Source of the DNA: Macrotis lagotis | Lineage: Eukaryota; Chordata; Mammalia; Peramelemorphia; Peramelidae | Length of the DNA: 64,000 nucleotides | NCBI RefSeq assembly: GCF_037893015.1 | Contig: NC_133663.1 | Coordinates: 221,367,753 to 221,431,752, forward strand | Direction of reading: 5' to 3' | Shown: positions 9,972 to 21,849 of the stretch, one piece after another | How the letters are laid out: each line of letters begins with the position of its first letter | Position numbering within the stretch: position 1 is the stretch's first letter | Program-made: the position numbers and the translations under genes | The notes under the pieces: model-generated | Seen by the model: only the letters and a program-made list of their open reading frames with translations | Told to the model about the DNA's origin: nothing | Database searches by the model: none

Positions 9972-11394
9972 TTTGGTTCCTGCGATTGGAAGGGTGGTAT
10001 AATTCTAAACTTGACAGTCTTTCAATCAATAGTCTTCCTCTGTTTTGTTCAAAAATTCTTCATTTTCTTAAAAACTTGAGATGAAGGTTAAGTTTTTGGA
10101 TAAGGGATGGACACGTGTATGATTTAATTCACTTTAAAAGATTATATAAAAATTTCTTGGAAACAAGGTTACTCACCCTAGAGACCACATAGGCAGCTAC
10201 TATCTTTCTGGAGATGCTTTTTGCCATGTTGTCTGCCCAAAGACAAAAGTGGAACATTCTGGCCTTCTCTTTGGAATCCTCTTAGCACATTCTGACAAAG
10301 CAAATGGATGTTTTTTCCCTGCCCTTTTGAGGAAGCCTGGGGTGTAATGGGTATGACTCATCAGATGCAGATGAAAATTAGTGGTGTGTTCCCAAGTAAA
10401 AACAATACCTCGCCTTATAAATAGTACCAGGCATGAGACTTGAAAACTCAGAGATTTGCTTTCATCCTAATGTTATTAGATAAATCTTGTCATAGGTAAC
10501 AGAGGCAATTTGTAATAAGAACCTTCAAATTCATTGTCAGGGACTAAGCAATAAAATGATTGTAGAATAGCAGCATAATCTCTAAGGACCTCTTTATGCC
10601 TAACATTCTCTAAGTCTCATTCATCTAGTGAAAAACACAGTGTTGAAGAGAGCAGGAAGGGAAACTGTGATAAATGCTTAGCACAGCTCTCAGTACATAG
10701 TCTAATAAATGCATCTTTATCCACCTATCACCTGTATCCTGTTTTGTATCCATCATCATCTTTCAACTATCTATCCACCTACCGATTCTACATGAAAGAT
10801 TTTTAACAATCTCTAATGGCAGTGTTGCCAGTCACTCCCCTGATTCTAGTCATGAGGACTATATCCCAAGAGACTCTCTGCTGACTTCAGCAGTCATATA
10901 TTTCATCCACATTCTAAAACATATTCTTAAAATGGCACCCATGATACTTAAATATATTGGTAATTACGTTTCAATAGGATTGATTTCCTTTGTAATCCTA
11001 TAATGTTTTATAAATTTAAAGACTATTATGAGAAGGGATCCATAAGCAAGGTTGCACTGGAGCTAACTTAAACCTACTTTATGATTTAATTGTTAAATTT
11101 CCAGGGTAAGCAAATAAGATCTTGACTTTTTGATAGCCTAGACTTAAGAAATTGATGAAGAAAATGTTACTAAGGCAAATTAAACTAAGAAAAATGGATT
11201 GTACATCCATTTTTTTCCAGAGAGAGCTGGTTAACCATTTGCCACCACCAGACTATCAAAAGAAACCATAATGCAAGGAAGAATAAGGAAGGATAAGAAT
11301 ACCACTGGGGGAAGAAAATGCCTATCTTCCTGGTGACTATCCTAAAGGCATCTATCTAAAGGAGTCTGGTTGGTATGAATTTGGAATGGTACAA
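9972..11394. other. Intergenic, no recognised feature
   Basis: Apparently low in recent repeats. The part about 10140-10480 has balanced base composition and contains a perfect AP-1-type site (tgactca) near 10357, but no open frame or repeat that I can name. 10660-10725 has a faint L2-tail-like phrase ('tctaataaatgcatc'). Confidence 0.5.
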
Positions 11395-11560
11395 TGGAAA
11401 GATCATTAACTGTGAAGTCAAAAGGCCAAGGTCCAGCTTCTATCTGTAGAACTTAGGGCAAATCACTTAACTACACTGAATCTCACTTTCCTCATTCATA
11501 AAATAAGAGAGCTGTATTACCTCTCTGAGGCCCCTTCCAGTTCTTAGAGTTATGATTTTT
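11395..11560 (+). repeat. MIR-type SINE remnant
   Basis: 'gggcaaatcacttaac', 'ctcactttcctcattcataa' and 'aggccccttccagttcttag' in the order of a MIR core and 3' part. Confidence 0.6.
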
Positions 11561-11817
11561 TTCAGTCCCTATCTACTGGAAACCTACATCCTTGCTGAAT
11601 ATCTTTTAGGTTTTCCTGAATCCTAGGCACATGATTTTATATCTTGGAGTCACATCACCTCATAAATAGACAGCTATACTGTAGTAGTTTGTGTAGACTT
11701 GTGAAATCAATTTTAAAATACTAGGATATCTCTGGCTATGCTCCATGTCTGGCTTTTCTTAAACCAGACCTCAGACAGCATGTAAGCACACTGAACACAG
11801 GAGGTCCAGTGAAGGTA

Positions 11818-12060
11818 AAATAGATGGATAGCATGGATAGAGTACTAGCCCTGGAATCAGGAGAATAGGAGTTCAAATCCAGCCTCTGACACTTACTAGC
11901 AATATGACCTTGGGTAAGTTACTGGATCCTGGTGGCTCTGGAGGAGAAAGTGAGACTGGTGCCTTAGCACAGCACCCCCACACACACACTCAAATCCAAT
12001 TCACTTGACATGGCATCACCTCCTGATGTCATGGACAAAAGCATTACAATTAAGCCATTT
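11818..12060 (+). mobile_element. Long SINE with RTE-like 3' part
   Basis: tRNA-like head ('ggatagagtactagccctgg', 'gttcaaatcc'), then 'tctggaggagaaagtgagac' and 'acttgacatggcatcacctc', the same body and 3' end as at 20463 and 36473. The 3' wording resembles RTE/BovB LINE tails, suggesting mobilisation by an RTE element (inference). Confidence 0.55.
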
Positions 12061-13366
12061 CCCCACCATGCATAGGCAGAAGAATGTTCCAAGATGCCAT
12101 TCAACTCATCACCTCTCAGAGATCAATGACAAGGTCAAGATGAGGAAGCATCAAGGTTATACTTTTTCATTCACACATCTGTCAGATCTCCCCCACATCT
12201 TTCCTATTTGATATCCATCAGTTGAGGTGGCCAACCATTCCTCCAGCTCATTTCTCATCAGTAGAGTAATGGGATATAGGCACTCAGCAGACCCAGTTTG
12301 GTCCAAGACTTCCCCATTACTGCCTTGCCTTGTTTGTGGGTCCCCTTTTGTTCTTAAATTTTTCTCTTCTGCCTTCCCAAGAACCAGTTATATCCCTTTA
12401 TCTACTGATCAGTGACCAATTGGACTGCTTCTCTACCCTATTAACAAGCCAACTCTACCCCTGTCCTTAGACTTAAGGGAGTTAAGGTGTACAAATCATT
12501 GGATTTGAGAAAGGAAAGACATCTTCTCTTGTAAGCTTCCCCAGGTCAGGGTCAGTCTGTTCTGCAAAGCACCTGGCACAATTCAGGTGCAAATCCATTT
12601 ACTAACTGAATAGGGTTGAAGCTGTGTAAATCTGTTGTTAGTGCAAGGTTGACTTGTTGACCTTCCTCTCAAGTAGAAGTTACAACTTTAAAACTGCTGC
12701 ACCAAATCAGGTACAACTGACTCTTCCCAAAACATTTCCATTTCAGAGGCAACTTATAGAGATAAGGATAATTTAATTCCTTTGTTGGAACATTCTACAT
12801 ACACAGTCACTGTGAGGCAAGTTCTCATTTCAACTTCAGAATACAAAAGAAGAGATACAATTCTCTGGAACAAACCTGGTTCTAATTTAAAGCAATCTCC
12901 TGCCCAGAGATGATGTGAAAAGACACAAATACTCTTATTTCATGTTACCCCTTAAAGCGCAAGCTAGGGAGATCAGCCTTAATGTTTGATTAACTTTTTC
13001 AAAAGGTCTTTAAAATGAAATCCTGAAATAGTGTTTCCTTTCTGCAGACATCCAGCTGCTGACTTCAAAGTGTGGAAGCAAGCTTCTAGTCTTGCTTTCT
13101 TTTTTTAGAGCCTTTGAAAGACCCACATGGAGCAAAGGAAAATGTGTATCTCTGAGTGAGAATATGGGCACAGGCTCAGCCAGAATGGCCCATTTATTTT
13201 TTTGGTAGTTCACTGATTCTTCTTTGGGATAAAGCAAAAAACATAAGGGAAAATTAAGCATCTTTGGATGACCAGAGTTCTCTGGGCTGTATTAATTTTA
13301 AAAGGTTAAGGGTAGACTTATTTGCTTTCCTTTAGTTTCTACTTCAGAAAAGAAGAAAGGTCAATA
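12061..13366. other. Intergenic, mostly unassigned
   Basis: 12480-12620 has an L2-tail-like phrase ('gcacctggcacaattcaggt'). The rest shows no gene and no repeat that I can name; open frames are short and lack splice context. Confidence 0.5.
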
Positions 13367-13470
13367 GACAAGCATTTATTAAGCTATTTCTCTGTGCCAG
13401 GGACCATAGTGGGGAAATAAAATTAAAAATGAAACTGTCCCTGGCTTCAAGGATCTTATATTTTTATCAT
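13367..13470 (+). repeat. Old interspersed repeat, start segment
   Basis: 'tcaatagacaagcatttatt', then 'ctgtgccagggac' and 'ctggcttcaaggatctta', the opening of the family also seen at 25893. Confidence 0.5.
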
Positions 13471-13554
13471 ATCTTTATATTTTATCCTGCCTAGGGCAGG
13501 AATTCTCAATCTTTGGAATACTCAGTGAATAGATTTGGTTTTCAGACTATGTAC

Positions 13555-13665
13555 ATATATCTACACATAGACTAAGGGCAGAGACTTTTATTTTTTGTCT
13601 TTGTATCCCTAGCATCCAATGCAGTGCCTGGCACCTACACTTATTCTACACTGAATATTGGCTCA
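13555..13665 (+). repeat. L2-type LINE tail
   Basis: 'gcagagacttttattttttg' followed by 'tgtatccctagcatcc' and 'gcagtgcctggcac', the usual wording of L2 3' ends. Confidence 0.55.
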
Positions 13666-15299
13666 TTAATTAATTGGAGTGTTCACACCAGACTTCCTGT
13701 TTTCCTAGTGATGGATTCTGAGTATTTATGCATTCAATATTCCGTAAGAGGATGGAAAACTGTAAAGAAAATTCAAGCCAGGGACTCATATCTGAGAATT
13801 GTGCTTATGTAAAGGGCAAAAGGTCAGACAGACTCACATATATGCCAATGCTACAGGCATTACCCACTGATATATAGGAAAACTATATATTTCCTTTGGA
13901 TATGTTCATCTACACTTTGGTGCACCTGAGGGGTTACTGTCCATCTCCTAGCAGCAATTTCCTCAATTGGCACTGTCCGTTTCCCTGTCCATTTCCCTGT
14001 GTAATAAAATCTTGGATTCTGAGATAGCAAATCTAATCTTTTACTTATGTTGTGCAAAGAGTGACAGCTAGGGAAAGAAATAGAGAATATCTGAAATGCT
14101 TTCTCTGTAGCTACCCTGGATAAAAGAAATTATTCATTACCAAACCATTTGTTTTTCCTAATGAATAAATGGCATTCTTTCCTCTAAATAAAAAGCTATA
14201 CAAGAGGAGCAAGAGCTACAGGAAAGGGTCTGCGTGTCAACTCAGGCTAGTGATTGCTGCTTTTTCATGCTAGACAGGAAGGCAAGCATGGCCTCTTCTG
14301 ATGTAAGCTGCAGCAAAGCTGTCTCTTGGTTCTATTATCTTGCCTGCCAACCTGGATAATTTCTTTTGTCTCTCCTGCTTCCTTATTGTCATAAGCATAT
14401 AAAAATCACACCCCCCACATCCTCCAACCCCTGCTGCAACTTCTTTGAAGGTGACTCTTTGCTTTGAAGTCCCCACCATCTGTTCTCTGAGCATTTACCA
14501 TATGTGCCTGTAACATTCCCAGCAAGCCCCTGCTCCACAGACTTGCTTGCTTAAGTTATTTTTAAATGATTCAGGACAGGAAAAGTGAATGGTTTTTGTC
14601 ATTGTTTTGTAAGATGAAATTCTATCCATCTCTGGTCATCAAAAAGGGTACATCTTGCCTTGAGTGGAGGGAAGAAGGGTCTCTCAGTATTAATGTGAAC
14701 TAAGTGCAACCTACCTGGTATGGTACCTCTAGGGAAAAACATCCCAACTTCTAGCATCATCTAATCACCTTGTTCAAAGTTTATCTTGAAATATCTAACC
14801 CAGTAGCATAACTCTGAAGGGAATGTTTGTTTTGTAATTCCATCAGGAAAACATCAAAAAGAAAACAATTTCCAGAACTGAAAAGTGAGAATTCTCATAA
14901 TAGGTCAAGTCCAGTGAAAGTCAAATATATTTTAGTGGGAGCAGAGAGGAAAGAATACTGCCTGGATTCACTGTAAGGGAAGAAAGAGATACTAATCTAT
15001 ACATTCCTGGGAGGCAATTGCTAGGCTTCCAGAAAGAAAAGGGCTACATGGGGAAATGGGAAGCTTATCCCCCCCCCCCGGGATGTGAAATGAAAGCAAG
15101 TGTTATCAGTGTTTGTTCATTTTGGAACCTTGGGATAATGTCCTGATTGCTTGCTTTGTTCTCCCTTACCCTTGCTAAGGCTGGGATAAAATGTGTAGTT
15201 CAGGATAAGAATTTTTAAGATCATCCAATCAATTCCACTGTCTTTCTATCTGCTAAATCCTAGACAAACAAGAAGACAAAATTAATTGGAACATTGGAA
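13666..15299. other. Intergenic, no recognised feature
   Basis: No gene or clear repeat seen except a C run of about 11 bases at 15069-15079. Open frames here (up to 74 codons) have no family resemblance or splice signals. Confidence 0.45.
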
Positions 15300-15400
15300 C
15301 CAGTTATCTGAACCCAGTATCAAATGTTGCTTCTGGACTCATTCTCATTGTGTGACTCTAGGCAAGTCATTTGACTCCTCAGTGATCTAGGCAATTAAGA
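15300..15400 (+). repeat. MIR-type SINE remnant
   Basis: 'tctcattgtgtgactctagg' followed by 'caagtcatttgactcctcag', a diverged MIR core. Confidence 0.5.
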
Positions 15401-15936
15401 CTAAATTTTAAAAAAAGATACCAATCTGTAATGGCAAGCAGAATTTCCTCATGCAGCAGGTACCTATACCAATGTAATCTACTCCAGTTTCAATTCCTTC
15501 TAAAGAAGATTCCATTGCACATCTCCAACAGAAACTTCTATTACATAAAGATTATCAAAAAGCACTTTATCACATATCAATCCTTTAACTTTATCTCATC
15601 TCTGTTTTCTCCCTCCTTTCATCCCCAAAGGAGACTGAAAGTAGTTGCAACAATTTGCATCAGAATATCTTATGTTGTCCATTCAGGACTAAGTCTGAAT
15701 TAGTCACCATATTTGAGGTGAGTATGGCCACAAAACGGACTATGAAAAATTTAAGTGGTCTGATTCAAGCTTCAGATGACTTTAGTTTCATATTTTCATC
15801 CCTCACCTTCATTCCTGTGTAAGGGAAGGGAAATAATTTGGTTCCTCTCCCCACCACACACACACACTAACTAGTTAATATACTCACAGAATGATGTGGT
15901 ATTAATATGTTAATCCCTTTAGCAATATGAACCTCA

Positions 15937-16074
15937 GGGGCAGCTAGGTGGTGCAGGAGATAGAGCACTGGTCCTGGAGTCCGGAGTACCTGAGTTCAAA
16001 TCTGGCCTCAGACAATAATTTCCTAGCTGTGTGACCTTGGGCAAGTAGCCCCGTTGCCTTACAAAGACTAAAAC
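15937..16074 (+). mobile_element. tRNA-headed marsupial SINE
   Basis: 'ggggcagctaggtggtgcag', 'gagttcaaatctggcctcag', 'gtgtgaccttgggcaagtag' and an A-rich end. Flanked by similar copies of 'aatatgaac(c)t', so a short target duplication is visible. Confidence 0.8.
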
Positions 16075-16304
16075 CAAATATGAACTTCTCTGAATCAAAA
16101 GGAAGAAAAATTATTGAATAATTGATCAGCTCTGCCTCAGGTGACCAGTTATTCAGATATATACCTAGCTAGAGTTCCAATATGGAGAAGACCATTGAGA
16201 GAAAGTCTTAGCCAAGTCACTCATTCAGAAAGAGTCATACCATGCAACCAATGGAGAGCCAGTTCAAGAGTCTAAGACATAGATGAGGGTAAAGAGATAC
16301 ACTC

Positions 16305-16515
16305 TAGATCATGAGTGTACAACCTTTTAGCTCTTTTGGGCCAACATACCCAACATAAACTTGTCAAGGGCTGCATATAGAATTTAATATTTATGACTAC
16401 AGAGTAATTCATATTACCAATGAATACAATAATAAAATGTAATAATGCCAAATGAATGAACTTTGAGGATTGCATGTGACCCTAGAAGTGCAAATTAAAC
16501 AAACCTGGTCTAGAT
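16305..16515. mobile_element. hAT-Charlie-like (MER5-type) remnant
   Basis: Starts 'catgagtgtacaacctttta', continues with 'gggccaacatacc' and 'gggctgcatatagaatttaa', and ends 'gcaaattaaacaaacctggt'. The gggcc...gggctgca wording and the outer CA(GT)G-like ends resemble short non-autonomous hAT elements. Family and orientation not certain. Confidence 0.4.
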
Positions 16516-17450
16516 AGACATATGCAGAGGGGTAGCCAATTGAGGCTCTAAGAACCTTCAAACAGAGCTACCTAGGGATTCAAGAGAGCTAGCCTTAGCA
16601 ACTGAATTGTAGAGAGGATTCCACAAAGAAGGAAAGAACTTAAAGGTACTGCAGAACTGGAGGAGTGAGAAGCCTTGGGCAAATGTTCCCAATACATATG
16701 CATCACTACTGTTGTGCTCTAAGGTTAGGGCCACTCTTCCTGTAAGCACTGCCTGTATTAAAGGAATAGTGTTGGATTTGGGGGGGGGGGACTGGGGGGA
16801 GGTAGCTACTATTCTTACTATTCCACTTTAGTAAATGCTTTTTGCTTTGAGCATTGTCTACTGGCTGTCTGTTAACAGGAACCATACTGCTGGGAGCTTA
16901 GTGGATAGGCAGTTTTAAGAACATCCACCAATGTGGTACCCTTGAATCTTAAGGTACTAGCCACCCTCTAAAAAAGTGGTGGAGAGAGAATGCCAAGAAT
17001 CAGTGCCCCATGTAGTAACCTGGGCTAAGAACCAATTTTCTTAGAGGTTACCCAACCCTATACCTTCAGTAGGAGTGAAATGTAATGAACACTAAGCTCG
17101 AGAGAAAAATTCAAGTTTTTCATCTGGCAATCATGCTAATGAGCCCCCACAAATACTGCCTTGTAATAATCAAACTGGGGATCTTTCATCTTAGATCATC
17201 CTTGAATATGAGAAAACTATTAAGAAACATGGAAAGGGAAGTTGAGGACAGACCATCTGATTCTCTTGCTATTTCAGCTGTGACTATCATTTCACCACTA
17301 TTAAACTTATTCTGGACCCTGAGTGACAGCACTTCCAAGAAAAGACACAAATGATAGGCATATCTTCCTTTCCAAGTCTGCAACCAGCTGGGGAATTTAA
17401 AAAGAATAAATTGGAACTGATTCATGAAATGGGTCTCACTCCTGACAGGG
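16516..17450. other. Intergenic, no recognised feature
   Basis: Apart from a G run at about 16780-16789 nothing is recognised. Open frames of up to 89 codons on both strands overlap one another and look random. Confidence 0.45.
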
Positions 17451-17479
17451 TGAATAATGTCTTCCAGCTGTCACCAGGG

Positions 17480-17765
17480 ATTGCTCTCTCTTTCTCTGTC
17501 TGTCTGTCTATCTTGTTTGTATCTTCTCTGCATCTCTTTTATCTTCTCTATCTCTCTGTCTCTCATTCTCTTTGTCTGTCTGTATCTCTTTTATCCCCTC
17601 TCTCATCTCACTGTCTCTGTCTCTCTCTTCATCCTTTGTATCTTCTCTACATCCTCTATCTCTGTTGCTGGCTCCCCTTCCTCCTCCTCCTCCTCCTCCT
17701 CCTTCTCCTCCTCCTCCACCACCTCATCCCTCTCTCTCATTCTGTCTCAGCCTCTCCCTCACAAT
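17480..17765. repeat. Pyrimidine-rich low-complexity tract with (TCC)n
   Basis: TCTG/TCTC-rich sequence merging into a (TCC)n run at about 17680-17720. It opens all three + frames for up to 141 codons of Ser/Leu/Pro, so those frames are compositional artefacts. Confidence 0.9.
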
Positions 17766-17837
17766 TCCCCCCATAACATGCCCCAGCCTTACCTTTGTAG
17801 CCTTATTTCACATTTCTTTCCTCCACATAGTCTCCTA

Positions 17838-17935
17838 CCTGTGTGACCTTTGGCAAGTCACAAAAACTTCTCTGAGCCCTGGTTTTCTCAACTGTAAATG
17901 AAAAGGTTACTTATAGCTCTAAATTTTATGATCCC
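17838..17935 (+). repeat. MIR-type SINE remnant
   Basis: 'ctgtgtgacctttggcaagt' followed by 'ctctgagccctggttttctc' and 'aactgtaaatg', a MIR core and 3' part. Confidence 0.6.
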
Positions 17936-18300
17936 ACCCTACAAATTGATATGATTGATCTCTTTGATTCCATTCTTGGTCTTCATTCTCCCTTCTCAGT
18001 GCCTTTGCTCTCCGTGTATTCCCTATATCCTCCCTGTTTATTACTAATTTTTTTGACTTGGAGCCAGGTCTGCGATTCCATTAGTATAAGAAATTCCCTT
18101 TAAATAAATCTTTTTTACAAGTATAGACATCATCACGTGAAATGCAATATTTAGTCTTAGAGAATTTCTTTTATAGATGCTAAACTTCTCAACAGTCATC
18201 AGTAAGTTTCATTCTCTCCCCAGTGCCTATCACAGTGATTTGCACAAAGAAGGTAAATTAATAAGTGTTTTTTGAATGAATAAATTACATATTCAATATA
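17936..18300 (+). repeat. L2-type LINE tail fragments
   Basis: 17936-18050 and 18185-18290 have L2-like wording ('cagtgcctatcacagtgatt', 'taataagtgttttttgaatg'). Diverged; limits uncertain. Confidence 0.4.
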
Positions 18301-19199
18301 TCTTGACTGAATATAATCAAGAAATATAGCTTGAAATATCCAATATTAATATGCATAATTTTAATTCCAATGACAGAAATGGACTTTTAGAGACTAGTAA
18401 CCTTCAGGGATACTGGATTCTTAGATATTTAAAAACCATCATCTTGTTTTTCCCTCCAAAGCTCTAAATTTTCAATCCACCACAATAAAAATGAAATTAA
18501 ATCATACATATAATTGAATAAAATTCAAAATGAAAGAGGAGAGGGGGGAAAGAGGGTTGCCAGTTGGCACTACTTTCTCAGCACATTGAGTCATATCCAC
18601 TGTCAAGCTGGGCTATTGGCATCCTACACACTTTTGGAAAAGATACATGTGTTACAGTCAATTCCTCTAAATCTCCTCTACATTTGTTGGGCATTCATCT
18701 TTCCCTGTGCCAATCAATCAGCAGACTCTTATTAAGCTTCTACTATGTGCCAAACACTCTTCTGGGTATTGGGGACATAAGGACAAAAAGAAACAGGAAG
18801 AGATGAGGAAGAAGACCGTGCCAGACATGGAGGATAATCAATAGGACAAGACTGTAGAATATGTGGAGGGAAGTAACATATAAGATACCTGGAAAGGTAG
18901 GAAGGGGTCAGGTTGTGAAGAGAGCTAAATGCCAAATAGAGGAATTTGTATTTGATCCTAGAGGAAATAGAGAATCATTAAGATTATGTAGTAAATATGT
19001 GACATGGTCAGACCTGCACTTAAAGAAAACTACTTTGTGGCTCTGCAGAGGATGGATTGGAGTGGGAAGAGATCTGAAGTAACTGCAATAAGCCAGGCAA
19101 CAGGTGATGAAACCTGAACTATCATAATGTAGCAGCACAAGTAGAAAAAAGGAAACATATATAACAAATGTTGTATAGGCAAAAATGATAAAAAAAAAA

Positions 19200-19415
19200 A
19201 AGTGCTGCAATGAATTAGAGGAGCAGACTGGGAGTCAGGAAGATTCATCTTCTATCTGACCTCACTGGGCAAGTCACATAACCCTGTTTGCTTCAATTTC
19301 AACATCTGTAAAATAAGATCACAAAGGAAATGGCACCCAATACTACTCCAGTATCTTTGCTGAGAAAATTACAAAATGGGATCATGAAGAGTTGGACATG
19401 ACTGAAACAAATAAA
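19200..19415 (+). mobile_element. MIR/MAR1-type SINE with RTE-like 3' end
   Basis: 'gactgggagtcaggaagatt', 'gggcaagtcacataaccctg', 'gaaatggcacccaatactac', and the 3' end 'gaagagttggacatgactga' followed by A/C-rich sequence. That 3' end is shared with BovB/RTE-type LINEs. Confidence 0.65.
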
Positions 19416-19850
19416 CAACAATAGAGAAATGACAAGATATAGAAACTGAATAGTATCCATGGAATGAGTGAGAATGAGGAATCAACAGTGACACTGAGGG
19501 TGGAAAGATGGTGGTTCCCTTTATAGTAATAGGGAAGTTTGAAGTAACAGTGACTTGAAGATTTTATATAAACATACATACATATATGAAGTTCTATTTT
19601 GGACTTATTGATTCCTACAAGATATTCATTTTGAAATGTCCAATTAGCAGTTGATAATGCAGGACTGGATCTTAGGAGGGTTGGACATATAAATCTGGTA
19701 ATCATTTGCCTAAAGATGATAATTGAACCTATATTACATGATAAGTTTATCAAGTGAATACCAAGGAGGTACGGATTCAGCAAAAGACACTAAGAAGGAA
19801 ATATTGGGAGAAAATGTCACTAAACTCAGAGAAGAGAGAATATCTTGAAG

Positions 19851-19857
19851 ATATACA

Positions 19858-19893
<36 letters not shown>

Positions 19894-19911
19894 TATATAC
19901 ATATATATATA
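19851..19911. repeat. (ATAC)n/(TA)n microsatellite
   Basis: About eight ATAC units followed by TA units. Confidence 0.9.
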
Positions 19912-20462
19912 TTTATCTTGGTGATCAACAGTATCAAATACTTCAGAAAGTGATTAAGAAGGATGAAAACTGAGAGGATATCATTAAATATCACTGGTAA
20001 CTTTGGAGAGAAATGTTTCAATTGAGATGTTGGAAGTCAGTTTGAGAAAGATTTAGGCAGAGTGAAATGAGAAGTGGAGTACCAAGTAAAAAAGAGCTTT
20101 TTCAATGAATTTTAATGAATTTGTCTAAGAAAGCATGGAGAAATATGGGATGATAGCTAACAAGGATGGTAGGAGTTTAGGGGTTTGGAGGATGAAAGAG
20201 AGGTACACTAGGCAGTAGGGAAGTAAGTAGATAGGGAGAGATTGACTTTCAGGGATCAAATGATTTTTAAATGATATTTTCTCAATTTTTTTGAATTCAT
20301 TTGTAAGTAGATATCTTATATTTTTTCAGTCTTTTGACTTTATACTAATATTTATTGATACCTCATAATAATGATTGAATTCTGGTCACTTCATTCTGTT
20401 TTTAAATAGAATATTACTTGGTTAAGGTTTTCTGTCTTCTGTCCCAAGCTTTCTATTCTCCT

Positions 20463-20760
20463 TTCAGGGCAGTTAGGAGGTGCAGTGGATAGAGCACTGG
20501 CCTTGGCGTCGGGAAGATAGGAGTTTGAATCCAGCTTCAGACATTTGACACTAACTAGCTGTGTGACCTTGGGCAAGTCACTTTACCCTAATTGCCTCAC
20601 ATCCAGGGTCATCCTCCTTCATCCTGATTCATATCTAGATCCAGATGGCTCTGGAGGAGAAAATGAGACTGGTGACTTAGCACAGAGCCCCCTTATTCAA
20701 TGGCATCACCTTTCTTATGTCATGGTCCTTTTGAGAATGAAGGACAAACATTCTCCTTTC
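20463..20760 (+). mobile_element. Long SINE with RTE-like 3' part
   Basis: tRNA-like head 'gcagttaggaggtgcagtgg', 'gtgtgaccttgggcaagtca', middle 'ctctggaggagaaaatgaga', and end 'tatgtcatggtccttttgag' then 'aatgaaggacaaac'. Same family as 11818 and 36473; this is the best preserved of the three. Confidence 0.7.
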
Positions 20761-21730
20761 AATATTTTCTTCCCAAAATTTCATTTCATATTTTTATCTC
20801 TAGGTTTATTTCTCTTTGCCATTCTTGGAGTACTATTGACCAAGCTATCTTAACCCCTGCTAAGGATCTACTTGTGATTGTGATGAAGTTACTCTTTTTT
20901 TGTTCTGGGTTCACCTCTTGGCTTCTCAAAATCTATAGTACTTCATATTTTTATTCTGTTAACTGATATTTTTAGCCTCAATTCTTGGTTTGGGATTTTG
21001 TACTTGGGCTCACACAATCCTGAATGGATTGAATTGACTTGCCTTCTCTTTAGTTCTGATGATCTGGATAGAGTGGCTATTATTAAACTCTACTTTTTGT
21101 CTAAATCTCTTGGAGCTCTAAGTGGTTTTGGGTTTTGGCCTTTTGCCTTCTCTATGCACTATCTTCATTTGGGAGTTATTTCTGTTCCATACTGTGACTA
21201 CCTCTAGTAGGATCATGGAGATCACATCCTTCTCAGGCTTACTACACAGCCCTCCAGTCACTAATGAACAGGAGATAAGTTGAGCCTATTTGATCATGTA
21301 GTTCCCCTTGTTCTTTTGAGAATACACATAGCAAGGTACCACTCCCCTTTGCAGGGATTTGTAGAGGATGATTCCACGACCCTTCCTTTTATGCTCATAG
21401 ACCTAAACCAAGATTTGGCTTCAAGGATTAGTGGAACTGAATTTGATTGAGGATGACTTTGCTCAGAGTAACTCCAAACAGGAGAGTTAGCTTAAATTCT
21501 TTGCTCAACTTTCCACATTCCATTTCATCTGCCTTTGCTCTGGCTTCCCTGTTGAGTTACCACTATCTGAAGATTTCTGACCATCTTTCTGTGCAGTTTG
21601 GTATTGGATGAAGGCACTAATTTTGTCCCCCTTTTCAGATTTCTTTATCATTGATCTTTCTTGGGCTCTTTTCACACATACAAGAATTTGTGTGGGAGAG
21701 TCAGACTTTTCACATTGCCATTTTAGGAGG
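20761..21730. other. Unassigned AT-balanced block
   Basis: About 0.95 kb without SINE wording. The last part ('cacattgccattttaggagg') faintly resembles the 5' edge of an L1 on the - strand, as at 36240-36271, so this may be an L1 5' UTR relic. That is a guess. Confidence 0.3.
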
Positions 21731-21849
21731 ATTTTTTTTTTGCAAGGTCACATAACTAGGTAATTATTAAGTGTCTAAGGTCAAATTTGAACTCAGATCT
21801 TCCTGACTCCAGGGCCGGTGCTCTATCCACTGTACCACCTTGTTGCCCC
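21731..21849 (-). mobile_element. tRNA-headed marsupial SINE
   Basis: Reverse-complement wording: T run, 'gcaaggtcacataactaggt', 'aattattaagtgtctaaggt', 'ggccggtgctctatccactg', ending 'ttgttgcccc'. Confidence 0.75.

Larger units (their letters stand above)
18700..20260 (+). repeat. Long old interspersed repeat, with insertions
   Basis: Opens with 'tcttattaagcttctactat' and 'gtgccaaacactc', then follows a mammalian-wide repeat body ('gaagagagctaaatgcc', 'gacatggtcagacctgcact', 'aatgtccaattagcagttga', 'gtgatcaacagtatcaaata'). Interrupted by a SINE at 19200-19415 and a microsatellite at 19851-19911. I recognise the wording but cannot assign the family with confidence. Confidence 0.45.

Noticed and set aside
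17351..17901. Three overlapping open frames of 109-141 codons
   Set aside because: They arise from a TC-rich and TCC-repeat tract; the products are only Ser, Leu, Pro and Cys runs.
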